Source: Candidatus Omnitrophota bacterium
Lineage (GTDB): Bacteria; Hinthialibacterota; Hinthialibacteria; Hinthialibacterales; Hinthialibacteraceae
Length of the DNA stretch: 63,084 nt
NCBI GenBank assembly: GCA_016934335.1
Contig: JAFGTC010000244.1
Span: forward strand, 1-63,084
Direction of reading: 5' to 3'
Positions 1 to 9,698 of the stretch are shown here, one piece after another; position 1 is the first letter of the stretch; every line of letters begins with the position of its first letter. The notes below the pieces were generated by a model. That model was not told the origin of the DNA. It made no database searches and saw only the letters and a list, made by a program, of their open reading frames with translations. The translations under genes and the position numbers were made by a program.

Positions 1-1389
1 CCTCTCTTATTGACGACGCCCCTTTCTCCGGGCCGAATCATCGGAGGGAAATTAATTTCTACGCTCGGCGTGATGATTTTATTGATTGTATCCACATTTC
101 CCCTGATCGGCATTTGCGTCGCCAGAGGCGGCGTGTCGCCCGGCGAGATGATCGGCGGCGCGTTTTATCTGCTGTTCGTCTGCTTGATCACAGCCTCCGC
201 CTCCATTTATCACGCGCTGGAAGCCGCCACAACTCTTCGCGCCATTCTAACGACGCACATCACGCTGTTTTTGGCAATCATCGTGGGAGGAGCGACGCTC
301 GCTTTTTCTCTGGGAATTATCTTTTCGATTTTGGCGGTCATGACTGAAATCGCCGCCCAAAAATGGCCCTATTTATCGATCACTCATTGGTTTGGATATA
401 TCTGGTTCTGGACGCTGGCCGGATCGGGAACCGGGTTGGCCGCCTGGTTCACTTACTGGCTGCTGCGATCGTCATTGAGCCGCCTCCGCTATAATGAGCC
501 CCCTGTTCGCGATCGCTGGGAGATGGAGCGCATTCGCGGCTTTTATCTCAAGCAGCGAATCGATCAAGACGGCGAACCGAATGCGCCGAGTTATTGGGAA
601 TTTCACGACAATGCCAACCCATTCTACACCCGGGAGCGATTGTCTTACGCGGTTATGTCGTCCCTGTCGTCGATATCCTCCTGGTATGTGATCATCCTGT
701 TCTGCCATGTTCTCTTTTTGATGACGCCTATATCGGAAGGCCGGTGGGCGGCCGTCTTCACGCTGCTGGCCGTTGGTCAAATGGCGCCAGCCTACGCCGG
801 CGGCTTATTCGCGCGAGAAAAAGAACAAAACACGTGGGATTCATTATTGACGACCGTCTGCCAAGCCCGCACATTGCTGCACGGCAAGCTTTTTGGCGCG
901 TTATCTCAATGCCTTCCCCGCGCAGGAATCTTATTCAGCCTGCCTTTCGCCGTCGCTTTCATGCTGTTTTTGATGCTTCATTGGCTCACGCCCAACATCG
1001 GACATTTTTTCAAAATCCATCATTTGTTATGTTACGCCGCTGTTTTATCCATTCAAATGATTTTCATCCTGACAACCACAGCGTATTTCTCGCTGCTTTT
1101 TTCCCGGATTGGGCGCGCGATTACGGCCGGATACGCTTTGAGTTTCGCCTGCTTCACGCTTCCCTTTCTGCTCGGCTTCATGGTCGATCGCCTGCAGCTG
1201 CCTTTCAGCAGCGCGCTCGTTTATTCATTAAGCCCGATCTACTTGATCTACTCGACTCCCGCCAGTCAGGGATTCACGAATCCGACCGCCTCCTTCATGC
1301 TGCACTTTGGAAGGCATATTGTTTTCTACGCAATTCTATCGATTTCTTCCTACATCCTTTCACTCCGAAGCCTTCAGAGAATGCGATAA
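1..1389 (+). CDS. ABC-2 type transporter permease, 5' truncated by window edge
   Basis: Integral membrane permease subunit of an ABC exporter. The frame is open to base 1, so the true start lies upstream. The first residues read LLLTTPLSPGRIIGGKL, the cytoplasmic loop typical of ABC-2 permeases. A second copy of the same loop occurs at about bases 811-900 (EREKEQNTWDSLLTT-like text followed by GKLFGAL). The protein is therefore a tandem of two permease modules, and the window starts inside the first. Many hydrophobic segments are visible throughout, with a hydrophilic stretch at about bases 480-640 between the modules. Its ATPase partner should lie upstream, outside the window. The substrate cannot be told. 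The ORF track start at base 10 is only an internal TTG. Confidence 0.8.
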   Translation, partial: PLLLTTPLSPGRIIGGKLISTLGVMILLIVSTFPLIGICVARGGVSPGEMIGGAFYLLFVCLITASASIYHALEAATTLRAILTTHITLFLAIIVGGATLAFSLGIIFSILAVMTEIAAQKWPYLSITHWFGYIWFWTLAGSGTGLAAWFTYWLLRSSLSRLRYNEPPVRDRWEMERIRGFYLKQRIDQDGEPNAPSYWEFHDNANPFYTRERLSYAVMSSLSSISSWYVIILFCHVLFLMTPISEGRWAAVFTLLAVGQMAPAYAGGLFAREKEQNTWDSLLTTVCQARTLLHGKLFGALSQCLPRAGILFSLPFAVAFMLFLMLHWLTPNIGHFFKIHHLLCYAAVLSIQMIFILTTTAYFSLLFSRIGRAITAGYALSFACFTLPFLLGFMVDRLQLPFSSALVYSLSPIYLIYSTPASQGFTNPTASFMLHFGRHIVFYAILSISSYILSLRSLQRMR

Positions 1390-1438
1390 GGCCGGGCGTC
1401 CACCAGGAAGATAAGCGCATAAAAAAGGGAAGGCTGTA

Positions 1439-1466
1439 TTGGAGACTCGGTTTGATCGATTATAAT
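1439..1466 (+). promoter_or_regulatory. Candidate sigma70-type promoter for the unknown gene at 1505
   Basis: TTGGAG (1439-1444) is followed after 16 bases by a perfect TATAAT (1461-1466), about 40 bases before the start codon at 1505. This is a sequence match only; no start site is known. Confidence 0.45.
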
Positions 1467-1504
1467 GAAGCCACCATTTTTCGCGTTATATGAAGGACAG
1501 AATC

Positions 1505-2080
1505 ATGGCAGAACCATTCAACGCCGACGCTTACGGACCCGCGGCGGCTAAACTGCTGCGCGATTACCGCCTTTTCGATTTGGGTCCGGGAACGCCGGTG
1601 GAAGCCATGCGCGCCACATTGAGAGCCGTCACTCCCGGCGATCTCTTTCAGGGAAAGACCATCTATGATGAATACATGGCTTACGCCTGCATGTCGGGGC
1701 TTTGGCTGTATTTCGATTTTCTGCCCGAATCACACCGCATCAGTCAATCCATCCCATCCACCACCGGCAGTTTATGGCACGGCATCATGCACCGGCGCGA
1801 ACCGGATTACCCTAACGCAAAATATTGGCTCCAAAAATTCTCTTCGCATCCCATCTACGAACCGCTGCAGGATTACGCCGTCCAACTGGCGAAAAGAAGC
1901 GAGGGCGCGCCCGAGATTTTCGTAGATCCTTCCGATTCCTGGGATCCCTTTGCCTTCGTCGATCTCTGCGAGCAGTACAGCGGTCAATCTTCGGACGCGG
2001 AGGCCTTCTGCCAGCAAATCCAGCGCCGCGAATGGGAACTGCTTTTCGATTATTGCTACAAACGCGCAATTCGCAGGTAA
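1505..2080 (+). CDS. Conserved-looking hypothetical protein, 191 aa
   Basis: I do not recognise a named family. The protein is soluble, with no signal peptide or membrane segment. A central motif SLWHGIMHRREPDYPNAKYW (about residues 80-99) has the look of a conserved core: His, His, Arg-Arg-Glu, then an aromatic pair. I recall similar text in unannotated proteins of Planctomycetes-like bacteria, but this was not checked. The ATG at 1505 is preferred over one at 1490, because AAGGA at 1493-1497 sits seven bases upstream of it and overlaps the earlier ATG. A TATAAT lies at 1461-1466. The gene converges on lptD, with about 100 bases between the stops. Confidence 0.65.
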   Translation: MAEPFNADAYGPAAAKLLRDYRLFDLGPGTPVEAMRATLRAVTPGDLFQGKTIYDEYMAYACMSGLWLYFDFLPESHRISQSIPSTTGSLWHGIMHRREPDYPNAKYWLQKFSSHPIYEPLQDYAVQLAKRSEGAPEIFVDPSDSWDPFAFVDLCEQYSGQSSDAEAFCQQIQRREWELLFDYCYKRAIRR

Positions 2081-2184
2081 ATTTGATAATGGATCGGGGG
2101 GAAGATGCGAGAGGCCTGCGCCTTTACGCCGCAGACCATGCAATAGAATCCAACCTGCACTTATCCGGAATTTAATTTGATGCT

Positions 2185-4524
2185 CTAGTCATGGAAGAAC
2201 ACAGGCTGGGCATTGGCGTTGCGCTTGCCAAATCCGAAAAATTGAAGGCCCAGCGAAATGCGATAATCGTCGCCGAGCGTTGGATGCTCTCGATGACTGA
2301 TTTGGAAGACGCCGTAAAAATCGTATAGATTGCGCACAAATCCGATGTTATTGCGCCGGAACACATTTTCATCGACGTCAAACCAGTTGGTGAAATAGAC
2401 TTGATATTTGTTGGACAGTTTCCAATTCAACTCCAACCTGACATCCTTCTGTTCGTCATCGTCCAATCTGGGATCGATATACGTTAAATAGCCGACCGTC
2501 AGGCGGACGGGATCGATGGGATGGAGAGTCGAATAGGTGTAACTGGACCGAATCTCGTTATCGTCGATGTCGTAACGCAAAGAATTTCCAAACGTCAGCC
2601 AATCGAAAGGAAAGATGCTGAAATCTTCCACCAGATCGGAAAATCGGTAATCGTCGTGATCGGCTTCATCGTCAAAATATTCAAAATTGTCATATACAAG
2701 ATTTTCATCGGGGAGGTAGTCATACTCGAAGCCGGTCGACAGGCGCATGAAATCGCTGGTAAAGCCTTCCGCCGTCTTTCCCTGGATTCGAGTTCGCATC
2801 AAGGCGGAGACTCGATGCATTTTGAACCGATATTCGTCGACCGGATCGATGTAAGGAAAGCGAACATCATCCGCCCCTTCGGTGATTTCCTCCAGATCGA
2901 CGTCAGGATGATAATAAGCATACTGCAAGATCGGCTCGACTACTGTCCGCATGCGCGCGTAGCGATCCAGAAAGGGCTCGAATTCGTACGTCCTGCGCGT
3001 GGAGAGATCCACGCCGCCCTGCAGCATCAACCGGGTTTCATCATCGAACTCGTTGGGAAGCCCCGAATCGCCGACTTCTCGCACCGGATCCGTGTAAACC
3101 GTTCCCCGATATCCGATCCAAGGCTCCAAGGTGACTCGGCTGGGAAGATGGACGGGATACGAAACGCGCGCGTTCGCATCGAAGCGATCGACTTCGTCAT
3201 AATAATTCGTTCGATCGAAGAGCGTATACTTATCCAAGGGAAACGTCATGCCTTCTTCCCGGCGATAGCGACCGTAATCCAGTTGGAGATCCCCGTAAAA
3301 ATTCGATCCGAATAAGGAAGCGGGATATTGTTCGAAATGAACCTGGGGCTTGCGCTCGACAAAAGGAAGCCCGCTGTAATAAAAGGAGTCCAATCGAGTC
3401 GCCAGCGTCGCGCGCAGGCTTTGATCGTCCCACCATTTGCTCAGGTTGATATGGGAGACCGCATCTTGATCCAGATCGTTCAGATCGATGCCGTGTTCTT
3501 CGTCCGCGCCCCGATAATCCCACCGGTATTCTGAATCCGACATTTTATGGCCCTTGGCCGATAGGCGCATATCGTAGGGCAAATCCTGTTCGTACTCCAA
3601 GGCGATGTTATAGCGATCGTCTCCGTCAAAAATATAATCGTTGTCGGGAGCCTGCTGATCGATATGATAGCCATACACCATTCCCTTCGGTCCGTACCGG
3701 CCGGGGACGTCCATCTCGACCTTCATTCCTTTGCCGATGCCCGCATCGGAATAGTAGTCGCCATAGACATTAAGGGCCCAGACGTCGTTGGGCTTCCACA
3801 TAACGCGGTTCATCCACGACATTCCCAAATCGGAATTATAATCGGCGTTGACAAAATAGACGACTTTATGCTTAGCCAGGGATCGCGTGAAATAGGGGGC
3901 GTAGAACAACGGCCATTTTTGAGCGACCAGCAGCATATTGTACGCGGAAGCGCGCACATCCGGAGAAAAGACCAAGCGGTCGTATTGAATATGATAAAAC
4001 GGAACAGGCAGATCGTTGCCCGTGACAGTTCCGTCATAGAGCGTATATTCGCGAACCGGCGCCGTGGCGTCTTCGGGCCTTTTGGCCGCCCTGTGGCCGA
4101 TTTCCAGCCGCTCGCCGCCGAAGTAGATGTTTTCCAGCAGTTCGGACGATTTCAGGCCGCGCAGTTCGCCTTCTTCTTTCTCCACATCGAAATCGAGCCA
4201 ATCGCCGCGCATGATGCTTCCGCGATCCCAAAGACGAACTTCGCCGGTAGCGTGAAGTATTTTCGCAGTTTGATCATATTGAATCACATGCGCCGTGATG
4301 GTTTGGGATTCGAGGACGACCGTGGGATCGCCCTGGGAATCGGCTTTGACCTGAAAAGTCTTCTTTTCGAAATCATAGGAGATGTCGCCTCCTATAATTT
4401 CGATGATCCGCTCCGAATCAATCGGACCGGTCGAGTCCTGCGAGAAGGCGCCGATGGCGAAAACTGTTAGAAATAAAACAAAATATCTCAATGTACGCAT
4501 GATTTTTATTGAGTATTGTGGCAT
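2185..4524 (-). CDS. lptD: LPS-assembly protein LptD-like outer-membrane barrel
   Basis: Outer-membrane translocon that inserts lipopolysaccharide into the outer leaflet. It has an N-terminal signal segment (MRTLRYFVLFLTVFAIGAFS). An OstA/LptA-like beta-jellyroll follows at about residues 40-200 (VVLESQTITAHVIQYDQ, then an ATGEVRLWDRG-type repeat). The rest is a long beta-barrel rich in alternating aromatic residues, ending in aromatic-rich strands. At 779 aa it is close to the family length. The ATG at 4524 is used; an ATG at 4500 gives a more compact signal peptide, and neither has a clear Shine-Dalgarno site. It follows a thioesterase gene by about 50 bases on the same strand, so the two are probably cotranscribed. 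lptC and lptA lie far away at 55.5-56.8 kb. Confidence 0.85.
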   Translation of the reverse strand: MPQYSIKIMRTLRYFVLFLTVFAIGAFSQDSTGPIDSERIIEIIGGDISYDFEKKTFQVKADSQGDPTVVLESQTITAHVIQYDQTAKILHATGEVRLWDRGSIMRGDWLDFDVEKEEGELRGLKSSELLENIYFGGERLEIGHRAAKRPEDATAPVREYTLYDGTVTGNDLPVPFYHIQYDRLVFSPDVRASAYNMLLVAQKWPLFYAPYFTRSLAKHKVVYFVNADYNSDLGMSWMNRVMWKPNDVWALNVYGDYYSDAGIGKGMKVEMDVPGRYGPKGMVYGYHIDQQAPDNDYIFDGDDRYNIALEYEQDLPYDMRLSAKGHKMSDSEYRWDYRGADEEHGIDLNDLDQDAVSHINLSKWWDDQSLRATLATRLDSFYYSGLPFVERKPQVHFEQYPASLFGSNFYGDLQLDYGRYRREEGMTFPLDKYTLFDRTNYYDEVDRFDANARVSYPVHLPSRVTLEPWIGYRGTVYTDPVREVGDSGLPNEFDDETRLMLQGGVDLSTRRTYEFEPFLDRYARMRTVVEPILQYAYYHPDVDLEEITEGADDVRFPYIDPVDEYRFKMHRVSALMRTRIQGKTAEGFTSDFMRLSTGFEYDYLPDENLVYDNFEYFDDEADHDDYRFSDLVEDFSIFPFDWLTFGNSLRYDIDDNEIRSSYTYSTLHPIDPVRLTVGYLTYIDPRLDDDEQKDVRLELNWKLSNKYQVYFTNWFDVDENVFRRNNIGFVRNLYDFYGVFQISHREHPTLGDDYRISLGLQFFGFGKRNANAQPVFFHD

Positions 4525-4574
4525 AGACTTGCGGCCGCGTCTATGTTCGGATTCCCTTCATCTCAAACAAAATA

Positions 4575-5033
4575 TCATTCCCTCCGATCCGACAGAGCGG
4601 CCGAGACAAACTTGGGAATTCTCCGCACGGCGGATCGCCCTTCCTTCTCGCTGACCGCCGCCATTTGCGTAATGCCTTCGGCGATGTGCAGCGGATCTCC
4701 TTCTTCGTCCCAACGATTGGAGCAGATGATGTCATAAGCGAACGTGACAAAACAGTGCGCCAGTTCGGCGATGCCAGTGCGAATCATCAGATTATCGCCC
4801 AATTTAGCTGAATGATGGTAGTCCACCTCCGCGCGGCGGCAGACAAAAAGACAATTTTGATCCGCCAATTCCAAGAGCGACAGCCCGCAATCTTCCATGA
4901 AGAGAGTGCGCGTCTGTTCAAACATGCGAAGATATTGCGCATAATACACTACGCCGCCCGCATCGGTATCGGCATAATAAATGCGATACGGGTAGGATCG
5001 AATTGGGAAAGCATCGGAAATGCGCTTATTCAT
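4575..5033 (-). CDS. Acyl-CoA thioesterase, YbgC/4-hydroxybenzoyl-CoA family hotdog protein
   Basis: Hydrolyses acyl-CoA thioesters, as expected for a single hotdog domain of 152 aa. The signature YYADTDAGGVVYYAQYLRMF (about residues 19-38) carries the catalytic Asp and the Gly-Gly-Val-Val-Tyr helix start of the YbgC/4HBT family. The open frame extends 47 codons further upstream, but that part is low-complexity basic sequence. The ATG at 5033-5031 is preferred because a GAGG lies about eight bases before it. This start codon overlaps the start codon of the divergent glycosyltransferase in one CATG (5031-5034). The gene probably heads a two-gene operon with lptD. A link to the Tol-Pal system, seen for YbgC in Proteobacteria, is not supported here. 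Confidence 0.85.
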   Translation of the reverse strand: MNKRISDAFPIRSYPYRIYYADTDAGGVVYYAQYLRMFEQTRTLFMEDCGLSLLELADQNCLFVCRRAEVDYHHSAKLGDNLMIRTGIAELAHCFVTFAYDIICSNRWDEEGDPLHIAEGITQMAAVSEKEGRSAVRRIPKFVSAALSDRRE

Positions 5034-6894
5034 GAAAATACCTCGAACGATTTGGCTTCTCCTCCTGGCCGGGCTGTTGATTCGGCTGCCCTTCCTGCCT
5101 ATGATCGGCTTTGAACAGGATTTTTTATTCCTGACATCGTGGGCCGAATATCTGGCAAAATCCAGTCCTGTCACGATCTATGCCGATTACGAGCAGTTGA
5201 GCGTTCAATTCGTCAATTATCCGCCGGTCTACCTCTATATTCTGACCGGCTTGGCGCGGGGCTACCGCGCTTTCTCGGCGGAGCCTTTCTATCATACCGC
5301 CTTCTTGACTTTGGTTAAAAGCGCAACAATCGCCTTTGAACTGCTGACCGCCTTCGCGCTCTATTTCTGGTGCGCGCGGCGTTGGAATTGCAAAACCGGC
5401 GCGTGGGCGTTCGGATTGTATTTTCTGAATCCCGCCATTCTGTACGTCAGCGCCTATTACGGCCAATTAGACGCCATTTTTTCCGCTTTTTTGCTGCTGT
5501 GCCTCATTGCATTGAGCGAGAAGCGCTTTTTCTGGAGCGGCTGCAGCCTGGCGGCCGCCCTGTTGATCAAGATACAAACGCTTCCCTTTATTCCGCTTTT
5601 TTTTGGGCTGCTGCTTTTACGGCGGCAAATCCGGCCATTCATCTGGATGGCGATGGGCTTTCTCACTACCGGCGCGATCCTTTTAGCGCCTTATCTAATC
5701 ACCGGGCAGATGGAGGCTTTGATCACCGAATGCATTCTTCGAAGTTTCGAATGGGGGAAATTCGTTTCTGTGGGCGCTTTCAACCTCTGGTATCTGCACG
5801 CCGATCCCACGACGTTCGACGAGCGCATCTGGGGAATTTTCTTTGACAATGACGGCATCCTCCAGACCAATGCGCTTATCCGTTTACTCACATATAAAAA
5901 TCTTGGCGTCGCGTTGTTCGGCGGCGCGTTTCTGCTGACGCTGTACGGCTTCTGGAAGCGCCGCGAGGAGAATTCTCCATGGATCGCCGCCGCGCACATC
6001 GCCCTGGCCTTTTTCATGCTGCCCACTAAAGTGCATGAACGCTATCTGTTCCCCTATTTTGTTTTCGCCGCGCCCTTGGCGGCGCAAAGCAAGATCCGCC
6101 GATTTTTCTTCGGGGCATTCAGCGTCACTTATTTGATCAATCTCATAGTGATCTGCCCTTTGATCGGCGAATCGATCGACGTCAGCCGGATCGATTCGAG
6201 TTGGGGAGTCGCCGCATCGTTTTTCAATCTTATTCTCTATGCAACGTTTCTTGCCTATGAATATGCGCTCCCTCATTTTCCCAAGCAGCCGTTTCGCATG
6301 ATGGTAAAATCAGTCGGCGCCGCCCTCTTGTGCGCCATCGCTATTTTATTCTGGCGAATCCATGCCCGGCAAATCGATCCAAACGTACTCTATCTCAGCC
6401 AATTGACGCCCGTATCCGTCGAGCAGGATTGGCCGCCCATTCCGCCGGAGGTGCGCGGCCGCCCGCAAACCGGCTACGGCCAATTGAAAGCCGATCTCTC
6501 ATCGGACGGGCGTCAAATTCAAATCGGACGCACCGTCTTCCGATACGGCCTCGGAGCGCACGCCATTTCCCGCGTCGAATACGACGTCCCCGGCCATTAT
6601 CAAATATTCGAATGCTATGTCGGGATGGATGCGGAAGCCTTGGATAAATATCGGGAAACGCCGGACGTCGCCACGGCGACCTTCACCGTCTGGGTGAACG
6701 GCGTCCACATGCTTTTAACTCCCTTGATGCTTCCCACGACGCCGCCCCGTAAAATCTCCATCCCTCTTACCGAAAATCCCAATGGCGCCAACCGCATCAC
6801 GCTGGTGGTCGACGGGACGGCGGACGGCATCGATTCGGATCACGCCGATTGGGCGATGGCCCGGGTTGTGCGCATAACGCCGCTCGCTCCCTGA
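5032..6894 (+). CDS. GT-C type membrane glycosyltransferase with C-terminal NPCBM-like domain
   Basis: Polytopic membrane protein of 620 aa, probably a polyprenyl-phosphate-sugar dependent glycosyltransferase. About ten hydrophobic segments fill residues 5-450. Periplasmic-loop text resembles GT-C mannosyltransferases (an acidic residue early in EQDF, then FVNYPPVYLYIL and a YFLNPAILYVSAYYGQLDAIF block). Residues about 470-615 are a soluble module matching the NPCBM pattern: VFRYGLGAHAISRVEYDVPG, then FECYVGMD, then a FTVWVNGVH strand. NPCBM modules are usually found on secreted glycosidases. ATGs at 5020 and 5032 are both possible; 5032 has GGAAA about 11 bases upstream. The gene converges on lon, with a strong shared terminator between them. 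Confidence 0.75.
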   Translation: MKIPRTIWLLLLAGLLIRLPFLPMIGFEQDFLFLTSWAEYLAKSSPVTIYADYEQLSVQFVNYPPVYLYILTGLARGYRAFSAEPFYHTAFLTLVKSATIAFELLTAFALYFWCARRWNCKTGAWAFGLYFLNPAILYVSAYYGQLDAIFSAFLLLCLIALSEKRFFWSGCSLAAALLIKIQTLPFIPLFFGLLLLRRQIRPFIWMAMGFLTTGAILLAPYLITGQMEALITECILRSFEWGKFVSVGAFNLWYLHADPTTFDERIWGIFFDNDGILQTNALIRLLTYKNLGVALFGGAFLLTLYGFWKRREENSPWIAAAHIALAFFMLPTKVHERYLFPYFVFAAPLAAQSKIRRFFFGAFSVTYLINLIVICPLIGESIDVSRIDSSWGVAASFFNLILYATFLAYEYALPHFPKQPFRMMVKSVGAALLCAIAILFWRIHARQIDPNVLYLSQLTPVSVEQDWPPIPPEVRGRPQTGYGQLKADLSSDGRQIQIGRTVFRYGLGAHAISRVEYDVPGHYQIFECYVGMDAEALDKYRETPDVATATFTVWVNGVHMLLTPLMLPTTPPRKISIPLTENPNGANRITLVVDGTADGIDSDHADWAMARVVRITPLAP

Positions 6895-6956
6895 CCATTG
6901 ATCGCTGAGATCAAATTGATAGTTTGGATTCAAGAGTTCATCAAAACACAGACATG

Positions 6957-6997
6957 AAAAGACGCCCGGCGAATCGGGTGGATCGCCGGGCGTCTTT
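6957..6997. terminator. Bidirectional intrinsic terminator between glycosyltransferase and lon
   Basis: A perfect 12-base-pair GC-rich stem (6961-6972 with 6983-6994) has a 10-base loop, with AAAA before it and TTT after it. It lies between two convergent genes and can serve both strands. Confidence 0.85.
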
Positions 6998-7017
6998 GGC
7001 TTCAAAAGGACGAAGCG

Positions 7018-9456
7018 TCAATTCGATTTTTTATCTTCAAGAGCGATTTTCAGCACCTCATCCATATTTTTAACAAAAAAGATTTCCAATCGATCGACGA
7101 CATGCTTGGGAATGTCGGGGATGTCTTTTCGGTTGTCATCCGGGAGAATGACGCGGAAAATGTCCGTCCGATGCGCCGCCAGCACTTTTTCTTTGATCCC
7201 TCCGACGGGCAGAACGCGCCCCCGAAGCGTTATCTCGCCGGTCATGGCCAGATTGCCGGTCACCGGCTTGCCGGTCAAGGCGGAGATCAAAGCAGAGGCG
7301 AGGGTAATGCCCGCTGATGGACCGTCCTTGGGAATCGCTCCCTCCGGTACGTGAATGTGAATATCGAAGCGCTTATAGAAATCGCGCGCCAATCCTAAAT
7401 GTTTGCTGCGCGAACGGGCGTAACTGAGCGCCGCTTTGGCCGATTCCTGCATGACTTCGCCCAATTTTCCCGTCAGAATCAACTGCCCGCCGCCCTCCAT
7501 AATGGTCACTTCGGTGGCCAGTACTTCGCCGCCGGCGCCGGTCACGGCCAATCCCGTCGCGCATCCGATGCCATTCTCACGGCCGATTTCCGGCTCGCGA
7601 AATTTGGGGACGCCCAATAAGTCGTTCACCATTTTAGGAGTGACTTTCACGCCTTTCTCTAATTCCTTGACGGACGCCTTTCTCGCCAATTTTCGGCAGA
7701 CGGAAGCCAATTCCCGCTCCAGGTTGCGAACGCCCGCTTCCCGGGTATAGTCGCGGATAATCTGCAAAACGGCCTGGGGGGATATACGGGGATCGAAGCG
7801 CGTTAAGCCATGTTCTTTAATCTGCTTGGGCGCCAAAAAATCCTGGGCGATGTGCGCCTTATCTTCTTCGGTGTAGCTGGGAATCTCGATAATCTCCATT
7901 CTGTCATGCAAAGCAGGGGGAATGGGATGCGAAACATTCGCGGTGGCGATAAACATCACATCGGATAGATCGAATTCGACCTCTAAGTAATGATCGCTGA
8001 AGGTATAATTCTGCTCTGTATCGAGCACTTCCAACAAGGCGGAAGAAGGATCGCCGCGAAAATCCATGCTCATTTTGTCGATTTCGTCTAGGAGAAACAC
8101 CGGATTGCGCGATTTGGCTTTTTTCAGCGATTGAATGATCCGCCCGGGCATCGATCCGATGTAGGTTCTTCGATGCCCGCGAATTTCGGCTTCGTCGCGG
8201 ACGCCGCCCAGCGAAAGGCGGATGAACTTCCTTCCCAGGGAGCGGGCGATCGAACGCCCCAGCGAAGTCTTGCCCACGCCCGGCGGTCCAACCAGGCAGA
8301 GGATGGGCCCCTTGAGATTCTTTTTTAGTTTTCGCACGGATAGAAATTCCAGAATCCGCTCTTTGGGCTTCTCCAGACCATAATGATCTTCATTCAGGAT
8401 TTTTTCCGCTTTTTTGATATCCAATTGATCCCGAGTTGATTTAGACCAGGGGAGATCGCAAAGCCAATCGAGATAATTTCGAACCACCGTCGATTCCGGC
8501 GAGAGCGGGGGCATAGAGACCAGACGCTCCAATTCCTCCACGGCCTTCTCTTCCGCTTCGCGGCTCATTTTGGCTTTTTTGATGCGTGTTTTGTATTTCG
8601 TCCAATCCTCGCCGCCTTCCCCGTCTTTTCCCAATTCGCGCTGGATGGCCTTGATCTGTTCATGCAGATAATATTCTTTCTGCGACTGCTCCATCTGCTT
8701 GCGCACTTCGTTCTTGATATTCTGCTCCAGTTCCAAAATTTCCAATTCGCTTTGCAGAATTTCGGAGAGGTATTTCAGGCGCGTCACGGGATTTGAACAG
8801 CTCAGAAGGCGCTGTTTATCGCTGACTTTCACGGTTAAATGAGCGGCGATGTTATCCGCCATTCGGCCGGCGTCATCCAAATTGGTGATTGAGAGAAGGG
8901 TTTCCTGCGGGATTTTTCGATTCAGGCGGACATACGATTCGAATTGACTGCTCACATGACGGAGAAGCGCTTCGGTTTTCGGTCCTTTTTCCGATCGCTC
9001 TCCAAATGTTTTGATTTCGATGGCCAAAAACGGATCTGTCGATAAGATCGAATTGATCCGAACCCGGCGCACTCCTTCCACCAGCACTTTGATCGAGCCG
9101 TCCGGCAGTTTGAGCAATTGAAGAAGATTGATCAACGTCCCTATGGAATATAAATCCTGAGGAGACGGTTCATCCACTTCCATTCGCTTTTGCGCAGTCA
9201 GTACCAGCCGTTTTTCTCCCTGCATCGCCGCTTCCAAGGCCGCAATGGATTTGGGCCGACCCACAAAAAGAGGTAGAATCATCCCCGGGAAGACCACCAC
9301 GTCCCGCAATGGCAACAAAGGGTATTCTTTTCCGACGGCAGGCTGAGACGTTTCCTCGGTCAGAGATTCGCTGGTTTGGATCTCCTCTTCGAATGGAATC
9401 GGATAGGAATCGTTTTCCAGGTTTTCACTAGTTTTTTTGCAGTCTTTTTTTAACAT
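7018..9456 (-). CDS. lon: ATP-dependent protease Lon (LonA)
   Basis: Cytoplasmic ATP-dependent serine protease, 812 aa from the ATG at 9456, the normal LonA length. Domains in order are: an N-terminal substrate-binding LON domain (about 45-235, starting [15 protein letters not shown]); a coiled-coil linker (about 240-320); the AAA+ module with Walker A GPPGVGKT (about 390-397) and Walker [10 protein letters not shown]; and the S16 protease domain with KDGPSAG, which carries the catalytic Ser, and a downstream Lys in GGIKEKV. An in-frame TTG at 9486 would add ten residues, but the ATG gives the cleaner start. The first 40 residues are acidic and non-conserved. accA lies 242 bases upstream on the same strand. 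Confidence 0.97.
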   Translation of the reverse strand: MLKKDCKKTSENLENDSYPIPFEEEIQTSESLTEETSQPAVGKEYPLLPLRDVVVFPGMILPLFVGRPKSIAALEAAMQGEKRLVLTAQKRMEVDEPSPQDLYSIGTLINLLQLLKLPDGSIKVLVEGVRRVRINSILSTDPFLAIEIKTFGERSEKGPKTEALLRHVSSQFESYVRLNRKIPQETLLSITNLDDAGRMADNIAAHLTVKVSDKQRLLSCSNPVTRLKYLSEILQSELEILELEQNIKNEVRKQMEQSQKEYYLHEQIKAIQRELGKDGEGGEDWTKYKTRIKKAKMSREAEEKAVEELERLVSMPPLSPESTVVRNYLDWLCDLPWSKSTRDQLDIKKAEKILNEDHYGLEKPKERILEFLSVRKLKKNLKGPILCLVGPPGVGKTSLGRSIARSLGRKFIRLSLGGVRDEAEIRGHRRTYIGSMPGRIIQSLKKAKSRNPVFLLDEIDKMSMDFRGDPSSALLEVLDTEQNYTFSDHYLEVEFDLSDVMFIATANVSHPIPPALHDRMEIIEIPSYTEEDKAHIAQDFLAPKQIKEHGLTRFDPRISPQAVLQIIRDYTREAGVRNLERELASVCRKLARKASVKELEKGVKVTPKMVNDLLGVPKFREPEIGRENGIGCATGLAVTGAGGEVLATEVTIMEGGGQLILTGKLGEVMQESAKAALSYARSRSKHLGLARDFYKRFDIHIHVPEGAIPKDGPSAGITLASALISALTGKPVTGNLAMTGEITLRGRVLPVGGIKEKVLAAHRTDIFRVILPDDNRKDIPDIPKHVVDRLEIFFVKNMDEVLKIALEDKKSN

Positions 9457-9698
9457 AATAGGCCATTTCGATAGATCAAAAATCAAATAAGCGATGCATC
9501 TTTATTTTTATTTTATCATGGGAAATTTCATTTATGAATCAATCTCCCCTCCCAACCGATCGGAACGGCGCAGAGTCCTCGCCGTTATTATAGAGAGGAT
9601 TCAAAAGCATCATAATAGCGCTATTTTTATAACACGGCAGGACATAGACGACTAAGCCTTCGAAAAGGCCTGCCAGTCCGAAACAAAGAGCCATTTCT
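9457..9698. other. Intergenic region accA-lon, candidate lon promoter
   Basis: No gene seen. On the minus strand a perfect TATAAT lies at 9592-9587 (ATTATA on the plus strand), but the -35 match (TTATGA) is poor. A CGGCG/CGCCG hairpin follows in the presumed leader. No CIRCE-like inverted repeat of the heat-shock type was seen. Confidence 0.35.

Noticed and set aside
594-1493. 299-codon plus-strand frame inside the ABC permease
   Set aside because: It overlaps a clear membrane-protein gene in another frame, is His/Arg-rich, and has no ribosome site; it is a shadow frame.
2521-4470. Long plus-strand frames opposite lptD
   Set aside because: They are antisense to a gene with clear domain text and show no recognisable family, so they are shadows of LptD codon use.
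9650-9675. Terminator for accA
   Set aside because: Only a 5-base-pair GCCTT/AAGGC stem without a T-tract; too weak to call.
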